A DNA stretch of 11,264 bases from an uncultured Austwickia sp. (GTDB lineage Bacteria > Actinomycetota > Actinomycetes > Actinomycetales > Dermatophilaceae), in contig CAKUSI010000104.1 of assembly GCA_934678955.1 (NCBI GenBank), forward strand, positions 1 through 11,264, written 5' to 3'. The position numbers and the translations under genes were made by a program. Positions 5,388-11,264 of this stretch are shown here, in pieces. The notes beneath the pieces are model-generated. The model had not been told where the DNA came from, searched no databases, and worked only from the letters and a program-made list of their open reading frames with translations. Every line of letters begins with the position of its first letter. Positions within the stretch are counted from its first letter, which is position 1.

Positions 5388-7831
5388 ACCACGGCCTGCC
5401 GGTCACGACCGGCCCATCCCCCACAACCGGCGGCTTCGCCGCGACCGGTGCGCCGCGCGAGGGCGTCCAGTCGGCGAGCCACTGGGGCATCTACCGGCTC
5501 GACACCGACGGCGCCGAGATCACCCAGGTCACGCCCTGGGGGAGGGACGCCCACCCCTCGCCGCTGCTGGGCAACCTGCCCGGGTCGGTCACCCACCCCG
5601 CGCGGGTCGCCGCCCCCGCGGTCCGCCGCGGGTGGTGGGAGGACGGCCCCGGCCCGAGCGCGCACCGCGGCACGGCGAAGCCCGGCGGGGAAGGACCGGG
5701 CGACTTCGTCACGCTCGGGTGGGACGAGGTGCTCGACCGGCTGGCCGCGGAGCTGCGCCGGGTGCTGGAGCAGCACGGTCCGGAGGCGATCTTCGGGGGC
5801 TCGTACGGGTGGGGCTCCGCGGGCAAGTTCCACCACGCGCCCTCCCAGGCGCGGCGCTTCCTGAACACCCTGGGGGGCTGCGCGTCCAGCGTCTCGTCCT
5901 ACTCCACGGGCGTGCTCGACGTGCTCCTCCCCCGCATCGCCTGCCCGGAGGCGGAAGCGTCCGGACACGCCACCACGTACGTCGAGATCGTCGAGCACAC
6001 GAATCTCTGGCTGGCGTTCGGCGGGATACCCGTGAAGAACACCGGCGTCATGCACGGCGGGAGTGGAGACCACCCGGCCGCCGGCGCACTCGGCCGCTTC
6101 CTCGCCCGTGGCGGCCGACTGGTCGGCGTGACCCCGCTCGCCGACGACCTGCCGGCAGTTCCGCGCGGCGGGCGGGGGCGAGTGGAGCAGGTCTCCATCC
6201 GCCCAGGGACGGATACGGCACTGCTGCTGGCGCTGTGCACGACGCTGATCTCGCGTGGCTTGCATGACTCCGACTTCCTCGCCACCCATACGGTCGGCTA
6301 CGACGCGCTCGCGGCCTACCTGCTGGGAGAGGTCGACGGGAGACCCAAGGACGCCGCCTGGGCCTCGCCGATCTGCGAACTGCCGCCGGACGCGATCGAG
6401 CGCCTGGCCGCGGACCTCGCGGAGTGCCGCTCGCTGGTCACTGCCACCTGGTCGCTGCAGCGGCAGCGGCACGGCGAGCAGGCGGTGTGGTCCGTGGTGG
6501 CGCTCGCGGCGCTGCTCGGCCAGATCGGGTTGCCCGGCGGCGGCTTCGGTTTCGGCTACGGATCGATGAACGCCCCCGGCCTGGCCGCCACCCCGTTCCG
6601 TCTCCCCGCCCTGCCGCTGGGTGCCAACCCGGTCGGGACCCGCATCCCGGTGGCTGCCATCTGCGAGTTGCTCCTGCACCTCGGGGCGGACCTGGACTTC
6701 GACGGCGCCAGCGTGCGGCTGCCGGACATCCGGTGCGTCTACTGGGCCGGCGGCAACCCGTTCCACCATCACCAGGACCTGAACCGTCTGCGTCGGGCCC
6801 TCGCCCGCCCGGACACCGTGGTGGTCCACGACCCGTACTGGACCCCGATGGCCCGGCACGCCGACATCGTGATTCCCTCCACGACGGCCGCCGAACGCGA
6901 CGACCTGGCCGGAAGCCGACACGGCGCCGCGCTGGTCGCCATGCGCGCCGCGGTGCCGCCGCACGCGCAGGCCCGGGACGACTACGACACGTTCGCGGCG
7001 CTCGCCACCCGGCTCGGCACCGCCGCCGAGTTCACCTGCGGGCGCACGTCGGCGCAGTGGATCCGGCACTTGTACGAGGAGTGGCGCGACGACCTGGCCC
7101 ACGGTCGGATCACCCCGGGGCGGGCGCGGCTGCACGCCCCCTCCTACGAGGAGTTCGTGGCCCGCGGCGTCCTGGAGCTGCCCAGCGCCGACCCACCCAC
7201 GCTGCTGGCCGCCTTCCGGGCCGACCCGGCCGGGTCCCCGCTGCACACGCCCAGCGGCCGGATCGAGCTCGCCTCCGCGGCGATCGGGGCGCTGGGGCTG
7301 CCCGACTGTCCGGGGCACCCGACGTGGCTCCCGCCGACGCAATGGGACGACGCGGAGGCATACCCGCTGCACTTGATCGCGAACCAACCGCGCGCGCGAC
7401 TGCACGGGCAGCTCGACCATGGCGCCGCGAGCCAGGCCACCAAGGTGGCCGGCCGGGAGCCCATCCGGCTCCACCCGGGGGACGCCGCGTCGCGCGGCAT
7501 CGCCGCGGGCGATGTCGTCCGGGTGACCTCCCCGCGCGGCGCGCTGCTCGCCGGGGCGGTCCTGGACGAGGCCGTCCGTCAGGGTGTCGTGCATCTCGCG
7601 ACCGGAGCGTGGTACGACCCGCTCGACCCGCCGCCCGTCTCTCCGGACGGTGCGGGCCCCGACCCGCACGCGCCCGGCTCCCTATGCGTCCACGGCAACC
7701 CGAACGTCCTCACCGCCGACGAACGCAGCTCGCGGTTGGCCCAGGGGTCCGCGGGCGGCTACGCGATGGTGCAGGTCGAACGCTTCGAGGGCTCGGTCCC
7801 GCCCGTCCGCACGTTCGACCCGCCCCCATGA
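5384..7831 (+). CDS. Molybdopterin S/N-oxide reductase, BisC/TorA/DMSO-reductase group, cytoplasmic
   Basis: Predicted 815-residue molybdenum bis-MGD enzyme that would reduce a sulfoxide or N-oxide (biotin or methionine sulfoxide, DMSO and TMAO are substrates in the group). The N-terminus has the SHWGIYRL and LLGNLPGSVTH-PARV segments (31-74). The active site has SYGWGSAGKFHH (140-151), with Y141 and W143 matching Tyr114/Trp116 of Rhodobacter DMSO reductase, and SSYSTGV (171-177), where S174 is the expected Mo ligand. The C-terminal dinucleotide-binding domain has IANQPRARLHGQLDH and GDVVRVTSPRG. There are no twin-arginine signal and no N-terminal Fe-S cysteines, so like BisC it should be cytoplasmic with Mo as its only cofactor. 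GTG 5384 overlaps the dehydrogenase stop with no ribosome site; the long open frame before it is a shadow of that gene. Length is a little above BisC (about 740-780). The exact substrate is unresolved. Confidence 0.9.
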   Translation: MNHGLPVTTGPSPTTGGFAATGAPREGVQSASHWGIYRLDTDGAEITQVTPWGRDAHPSPLLGNLPGSVTHPARVAAPAVRRGWWEDGPGPSAHRGTAKPGGEGPGDFVTLGWDEVLDRLAAELRRVLEQHGPEAIFGGSYGWGSAGKFHHAPSQARRFLNTLGGCASSVSSYSTGVLDVLLPRIACPEAEASGHATTYVEIVEHTNLWLAFGGIPVKNTGVMHGGSGDHPAAGALGRFLARGGRLVGVTPLADDLPAVPRGGRGRVEQVSIRPGTDTALLLALCTTLISRGLHDSDFLATHTVGYDALAAYLLGEVDGRPKDAAWASPICELPPDAIERLAADLAECRSLVTATWSLQRQRHGEQAVWSVVALAALLGQIGLPGGGFGFGYGSMNAPGLAATPFRLPALPLGANPVGTRIPVAAICELLLHLGADLDFDGASVRLPDIRCVYWAGGNPFHHHQDLNRLRRALARPDTVVVHDPYWTPMARHADIVIPSTTAAERDDLAGSRHGAALVAMRAAVPPHAQARDDYDTFAALATRLGTAAEFTCGRTSAQWIRHLYEEWRDDLAHGRITPGRARLHAPSYEEFVARGVLELPSADPPTLLAAFRADPAGSPLHTPSGRIELASAAIGALGLPDCPGHPTWLPPTQWDDAEAYPLHLIANQPRARLHGQLDHGAASQATKVAGREPIRLHPGDAASRGIAAGDVVRVTSPRGALLAGAVLDEAVRQGVVHLATGAWYDPLDPPPVSPDGAGPDPHAPGSLCVHGNPNVLTADERSSRLAQGSAGGYAMVQVERFEGSVPPVRTFDPPP

Positions 7832-8682
7832 CCGGTCGTGACCGCGGTCGAGGCGCGCCCGCCGCAGCAGAGGCGGCGCGCCTCGATCGGGACGCCCAGG
7901 GTGGCGTCACGGTGTGGCGGGACGGGTTTCCGCAGTCCTACGTCCACCTCGACGATCCCGAGTTCCTTGCCTTCGAGTACGTCGCCCAGATGGCGCTCGC
8001 GCTCGACGCCCTCGCCCCGCCCGGGCCGCTGCGTGTCACGCACGTCGGGGGCGCGGGGCTCACGCTCCCGCGGTACGTGGCCCAGACGCGGCCCGGCTCC
8101 CCCCAGATCGTGCTGGAACCCGACTCCGCGTTGACTGCGCTGGTCCGGCGCGAGCTCCCCCTGCCGCGACGGCACCGGATCCGGGTGCGCGACCAGGACG
8201 GCCTCACGGGCATGAGACTGCTTGCCGATGCGAGCGCCGACGCCGTGTTGCTCGACGCCTACGACGCCGGCCGGCTGCCGGCGTCCCTGGCGGGCCAGGA
8301 GTTCCTTGCGGAGGTGGCTCGCGTCCTGGCCCCGCGGGGCCTGCTTGTGGCGAATCTGGCCGACGAGCCGGGGATGGCCTACGTCGCCCGGTGCCTCGCG
8401 ACCGCCTCCGCCGCGGGCCTGGCGTCCGTCCTGGTGGGTCTGCACGAGGTGCTCAAGGGACGCCGGTACGGCAACGTCGTGCTGGTCGCGGCGCCCCGGG
8501 CGCACGCGCAGGTGCTCGACGAGGGCGCCCTCCGCCGCGCCGCGGTCCGCTGTCCGTTCCCCACCGGGGTGCGCGGCAGGGCGGAGGCGGACCGCCTCGG
8601 GGCGGGTTCCCGCCCGTTCGGCCCGGGCGAAACGGTGCCCTCGCCGACTCCCCCGCCGGTGGACGGCTGGCGCGTCACCTGA
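7828..8682 (+). CDS. Spermidine-synthase-like SAM-binding protein
   Basis: Predicted 284-residue protein with a class I SAM/dcSAM Rossmann fold of the spermidine synthase-like type common in actinobacteria. Residues 27-51 (GVTVWRDGFPQSYVHLDDPE and following) form the N-terminal strand segment. HVGGAGL (72-78) is the nucleotide loop, the acid in VLEPD (E97) would hold the ribose, and LLDAYDAG (141-148) occupies the place of the catalytic D(S/T)xD of polyamine synthases. LKGRRYGNVVLVAA near the end is a family signature. The Asp pair D143/D146 is kept but the following Pro is not, so aminopropyltransferase activity is uncertain and it may be a methyltransferase. ATG 7828 overlaps the reductase stop as ATGA, with no ribosome site, so it is coupled to that gene. 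It is the last gene of the operon and converges on the histidine kinase. Confidence 0.82.
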   Translation: MTGRDRGRGAPAAAEAARLDRDAQGGVTVWRDGFPQSYVHLDDPEFLAFEYVAQMALALDALAPPGPLRVTHVGGAGLTLPRYVAQTRPGSPQIVLEPDSALTALVRRELPLPRRHRIRVRDQDGLTGMRLLADASADAVLLDAYDAGRLPASLAGQEFLAEVARVLAPRGLLVANLADEPGMAYVARCLATASAAGLASVLVGLHEVLKGRRYGNVVLVAAPRAHAQVLDEGALRRAAVRCPFPTGVRGRAEADRLGAGSRPFGPGETVPSPTPPPVDGWRVT

Positions 8683-8684
8683 TG

Positions 8685-8699
8685 CACCGTCGCGCGGTG
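8685..8699. terminator. Weak hairpin between convergent genes
   Basis: CACCG-TCGCG-CGGTG is a perfect five-base-pair stem with a five-base loop, starting two bases after the stop of the SAM-binding protein gene. It is placed where a terminator for either convergent operon could lie. The stem is short and no T-run follows, so it may be incidental. Its right arm enters the first copy of the 17-bp repeat. Confidence 0.3.
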
Positions 8700-8727
8700 A
8701 GGGCCAGAAGGCGGTGAGGGCCAGAAG
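8694..8727. repeat. Perfect tandem duplication of a 17-bp unit
   Basis: The unit GCGGTGAGGGCCAGAAG occurs twice back to back (8694-8710 and 8711-8727) without a mismatch. It fills most of the 52-base gap between the two convergent stop codons and is outside both coding regions. It looks like a recent slippage or duplication event; a role in termination or as a protein site cannot be judged from two copies. Confidence 0.85.
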
Positions 8728-8734
8728 ATGGCCG

Positions 8735-11023
8735 TCAGGAGGCGAGCACCGACCGCCCGGTCACCAGCACCGGTTGGCGCACCGCCAGCGGCAGCACGAT
8801 CCGGAACGTCGTCCCTCCACCCGGTCGGCGCTCGGCCGCGATGCTTCCGCCGTGCCGGTGCACCACCTGCCGGCAGATGGCCAGGCCCAGCCCCGAGCCG
8901 GGGTAGGCGCGCGCGTGCTCGGGCGCCCGATGGAACGGCTCGAACAACGCGGTCTCCTGGCCGGCCGGCAGCCCGATGCCGCGATCCTGCACGAGCACGC
9001 ACACTCGCTCCTCGCCGGTGTCGAAGGCGACCACGTCCACGCGGGCGGGGGCGGCGCCGCTGCGATACTTGGCGGCGTTGCTCAGCAGGTTGTCGAAGAG
9101 CCGGGCCAACAGCCGCGGGTCCGCCTGGACGCACACGTCCGCGTCGACGCGCAGATCCAGCGCCGGCGCCCCCGCGTCGCCCGCGAGGTCTGCCGCCACC
9201 TCCCGGACGAAGTCGTCCAGGTAGAGCGGTCGCGGGTCGATCTCGCCGTCACTCGCGAGAGTGAACTCGCTGATGTCCCGCAGCAGCGCGCTCGCCCGGT
9301 CCTGGGAGCGCACCACCGCGTCCAGCGCGAGGCGGGCCTCGTCCGTCTGCCCCTCGCCCAGGGCGCTGGCGGCCAACTCGGAGGACAACGCGATCCCGGC
9401 AAGCGGGTTGCGCAGGTCGTGGGCCACCGCGCGGGCGAAGTAGCGCAGGCCCTCCGTGCGCAGCCGTTCCTCCGTCACATCCCGGAGGCAGAGCACCGCG
9501 CCGGTGCCCTCTTCCAGCGCCAGGGGATAGGCGCGAAGCGCCACGACCGCCCCGGGACCGCCGGTCCGGGCGGGGAACTGCAGATCGGCCGCGACGCTAC
9601 CCCGGCAGTCCCCCGCCAGCACGGCCGACGCAGGGGCGGACTCCCGTCCGCACGGCACCATCGCGACGAGGTCCTCCAGCGGCAGCGCGACGCGCTCGGC
9701 GATCCCCTGGGCCGCGGCGTTGGCCAGGAGCACCCGACCGTGGGGGTCGATCGTCACGAGGGCCTCGTCCGCGGTGCCGATGACCCCGGTGAGAAGCTCC
9801 GCGTGGTCCCGCGCCCGGCGCCCCTGCTCCTGGGTCTGCTCCAGAAGCCGCAGGCGTTCCCGGCGGTCGTGGACCACCGCCATCGCAATCCCGACGAGCA
9901 CGACCGCGAACGCGTTGAGCGTCAGCGACCGACCCGCGGCCTGCCCGAGCGTGCCGGCCATCCCCGCGCCGCCCCCGACCTCGCCGAATGCCCCGGCACC
10001 GACCGCGGCGAGCGCGGGCGCTGCCCAGAGGGTCTGTCCCGCGAGGAGGATCGAGGTCAGGATGGCGGTGCCGCGGATCGTGCACGTCGACGCGACCCAC
10101 AACGCCAGGGGCACCAGCAAGTACTGACGCTCCCCTGCCGATCCGACCGCCAGCAGCGCGAGCACGGCGCCGAGGGCGATCCCCGCCCGGGTCGCTGCGC
10201 TTGCCGGGGGCAGTCCACCCCTGTCGCGTTCGGCGATGGCGCGCCCCAGGACCAGCGCGCAGAACGCGGCCGCCGCGCCGCGCACCAGCCACGCCAGGAC
10301 CACCTCCGGCGGCGAGGCCGCGCCCGCGGGGGCTCCGCCGGAGATCGCGGCGGAGCCCGGCACGGTGTCCATGACGCCTGCGGTCACCGAGACGCCCGTG
10401 GTCACGAGGTCCCCCGCGAGCTCGTACGCGCGCACCGCGGTCGCGGCGGCAGCGCCGACCAGAGCGGCGAGCCCGACCCGGAAGAGCCCGGCCACGCTGC
10501 CCGCCGCGCCGCTGGGTCGCGCCCACGCCCGTGCGCAGAAGGCGGTGACGACGCCCTGGACAGCGAAGCCGGCCCCCTCCGCCAGGGCCTGCACCAAGGC
10601 CAGCGCATCGGGCTGGTGGCCTGCACGCAGAGCGAGCGCCGACTCGAAGAGGGCCAGCGCCAAGGGCCCACACACCAGGACGCCGACCGCGACTCGCGCC
10701 CTGACCTCCCTCCACCAGCGCGTACGAGCGACCAGGGCGGCACACCACCACGCGGCCACCCCCGCCGCCGGGAGCACCAGCTCGAAGCCGACGCCCTGAG
10801 CGGCGGAGCGCCGGCCCATCAGCAGGGCCACCACGTAGAACGCGGTGAACACGAGGGTCGAGGCGGCCGAGGGCCCCGACGCCACTGGGCCGGGGGCCCG
10901 CGGCGGCAGGCCGACGCGCAGCCCGTCGTGCTTCCCGGTGTGCCGGCCGCCGCGCGGAAGAGTGCGACGCCAGGAGGCGCGTGACCACACGGGTGGCAGG
11001 GATTGCGTCAGACTCATGGTCAT
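8735..11023 (-). CDS. Membrane sensor histidine kinase (multi-pass N-terminus, PAS-like, HisKA, HATPase)
   Basis: Predicted 762-residue two-component sensor kinase. After a basic, Pro-rich cytoplasmic start (1-53), residues about 54-390 hold eight or nine hydrophobic segments, with FELVLPAAGVAAWW resembling the MASE1 type of integral sensor domain. A PAS-like domain follows (about 405-515; LLTGVIGTADEALVTIDPHG). The HisKA motif is FARAVAHDLRNPLAG with phosphoacceptor H535. The ATPase domain has the N box LFDNLLSNAAKYR (642-654), G1 (DRGIGLPAG), F box (FEPFHRAPEHA) and G2 (GSGLGLAICRQVVHRHGG), all intact. ATG 11023 has AAGGA seven bases upstream; ATG 11017 is a near alternative. The kinase should autophosphorylate on a signal sensed in or near the membrane. 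No response regulator lies in the window, and the upstream neighbour is lost at the junction near 11041. The signal is unknown. Confidence 0.93.
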   Translation of the reverse strand: MTMSLTQSLPPVWSRASWRRTLPRGGRHTGKHDGLRVGLPPRAPGPVASGPSAASTLVFTAFYVVALLMGRRSAAQGVGFELVLPAAGVAAWWCAALVARTRWWREVRARVAVGVLVCGPLALALFESALALRAGHQPDALALVQALAEGAGFAVQGVVTAFCARAWARPSGAAGSVAGLFRVGLAALVGAAAATAVRAYELAGDLVTTGVSVTAGVMDTVPGSAAISGGAPAGAASPPEVVLAWLVRGAAAAFCALVLGRAIAERDRGGLPPASAATRAGIALGAVLALLAVGSAGERQYLLVPLALWVASTCTIRGTAILTSILLAGQTLWAAPALAAVGAGAFGEVGGGAGMAGTLGQAAGRSLTLNAFAVVLVGIAMAVVHDRRERLRLLEQTQEQGRRARDHAELLTGVIGTADEALVTIDPHGRVLLANAAAQGIAERVALPLEDLVAMVPCGRESAPASAVLAGDCRGSVAADLQFPARTGGPGAVVALRAYPLALEEGTGAVLCLRDVTEERLRTEGLRYFARAVAHDLRNPLAGIALSSELAASALGEGQTDEARLALDAVVRSQDRASALLRDISEFTLASDGEIDPRPLYLDDFVREVAADLAGDAGAPALDLRVDADVCVQADPRLLARLFDNLLSNAAKYRSGAAPARVDVVAFDTGEERVCVLVQDRGIGLPAGQETALFEPFHRAPEHARAYPGSGLGLAICRQVVHRHGGSIAAERRPGGGTTFRIVLPLAVRQPVLVTGRSVLAS

Positions 11024-11030
11024 CAGGGCG

Positions 11031-11035
11031 TCCTT
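11031..11035 (-). promoter_or_regulatory. Shine-Dalgarno of the histidine kinase
   Basis: AAGGA on the minus strand, seven bases before ATG 11023. It supports that start and shows that kinase-side sequence extends at least to about 11035, just short of the break in composition. Confidence 0.6.
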
Positions 11036-11046
11036 GTCCGAAGGGG
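11036..11046. other. Sequence junction: kinase upstream region / foreign epimerase fragment
   Basis: Recognisable epimerase sequence ends at about 11043 and the kinase ribosome site begins at 11035, leaving less than ten bases between them. GC counted by hand is about 56% for 11041-11264 against 62% for 10981-11040 and 78% for 10921-10980. No insertion-sequence end, tRNA or direct repeat marks the border. It is either an artificial join in assembly or library, or an illegitimate recombination point. Confidence 0.7.
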
Positions 11047-11264
11047 TTCACCACCCCATCGGCAAAGCAAATCCCATAAGTGGTTTCCGAACTGGCAATC
11101 ACCAGCTTTCGGATGCCCAGCTTCACCGCCGCCTCGATGACGTTGTAGGTGCCAATGGTATTGACGCGAAACGTCTCATTGTCCGGCGCAATCAATATCC
11201 GTGCAATCGCGGCAAAATGCACCACCGCATCAAAACGCGGCACGCCCGTGCCCGGCTCCAATTC
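11043..11264 (-). pseudogene. NAD-dependent epimerase/dehydratase fragment, broken at both ends
   Basis: A 74-residue internal piece of a short-chain NAD-dependent epimerase/dehydratase (nucleotide-sugar epimerase type). It shows the strand and turn FDAVVHFAAIAR, then NTIGTYNVIEAAVKLGIRK, then VIASSETTYGICFADG with the conserved active-site serine region. The N-terminal GxxGxxG cofactor loop would lie beyond the window edge. The catalytic YxxxK and the C-terminal substrate domain should follow but are replaced at about 11043 by the upstream region of the kinase. The frame stays open past the junction into the kinase region, but that translation is Arg/Ala-rich and not epimerase-like. Codons such as ATT, TTT and GAT are frequent, unlike all other genes here, so this DNA comes from a lower-GC, possibly proteobacterial, source. 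It is not functional as it stands. Confidence 0.75.

Noticed and set aside
5336..7669. A 777-codon open frame on the minus strand opposite the molybdopterin reductase
   Set aside because: Its translation is Arg/Gly/Val-rich without domains, while the plus strand encodes a complete enzyme with catalytic motifs. Long antisense frames are expected at this GC content.
8222..10984. A 920-codon plus-strand open frame across the histidine kinase
   Set aside because: It is a shadow: low complexity, Arg/Gly/Pro-rich, crossing two genes and the intergenic repeat, and antisense to an intact kinase core.
11014..11023. ATGACCATGA at the kinase start, which resembles the start of lacZ-alpha in cloning vectors
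   Set aside because: The match is only ten bases and the following sequence does not match lacZ or a polylinker, so it is not good evidence of vector.
9597..11042. An epimerase fusion protein continuing past the junction on the minus strand
   Set aside because: After residue 74 the translation becomes Arg/Ala-rich and lacks the YxxxK motif, and the kinase frame on the same strand carries the real coding signal.
1..11264. CRISPR arrays, tRNA or rRNA genes, insertion sequences and defence genes
   Set aside because: No regularly spaced repeats, cloverleaf-like sequence, transposase or known defence domain was found on either strand.

Overview
The window reads as chromosomal DNA of a high-GC actinobacterium (Actinomycetota). 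By eye about three quarters of the bases are G or C, GTG starts and 4-base stop/start overlaps are common, and the purine genes sit beside a small sterol-carrier-like protein and a two-helix membrane protein, an arrangement familiar from actinobacterial chromosomes. I cannot name the genus. The last ~220 bases are different in character (about 56% GC by hand count, AT-rich third codon positions) and probably come from another genome.

Region 1 (1-4222, minus strand, read from right to left): a sterol-carrier-fold protein, a small membrane protein with a probable leaderless start, purF, purM and a fructosamine-kinase-family protein cut by the window edge. purF/purM and purM/kinase are each joined by a GTGA overlap, so these three form one translationally coupled unit. 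PurF and PurM are the first and fifth enzymes of de novo IMP synthesis. The kinase would remove sugar adducts (Amadori products) from amines or proteins.

Region 2 (4341-8682, plus strand, divergent from region 1): a tight three-gene operon made of a zinc-dependent medium-chain dehydrogenase, a serine-ligated molybdopterin S/N-oxide reductase of the BisC/TorA/DMSO-reductase group with no export signal and no Fe-S cysteines, and a spermidine-synthase-like SAM-binding protein. Both junctions are NTGA overlaps. The combination suggests a cytoplasmic redox or repair function, but the shared substrate cannot be read from sequence.

Region 3 (8683-11023): a short convergent gap holding a perfect 17-bp tandem duplication, then a minus-strand sensor histidine kinase with a multi-pass N-terminal membrane domain, a PAS-like domain and a complete HisKA/HATPase core. 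No response regulator is present in the window.

Region 4 (about 11041-11264): a 74-residue internal piece of an NAD-dependent epimerase/dehydratase that stops abruptly 17-20 bases upstream of the kinase start. This is most likely an assembly chimera or a recombination scar. No tRNA, rRNA, CRISPR array or insertion sequence was seen.
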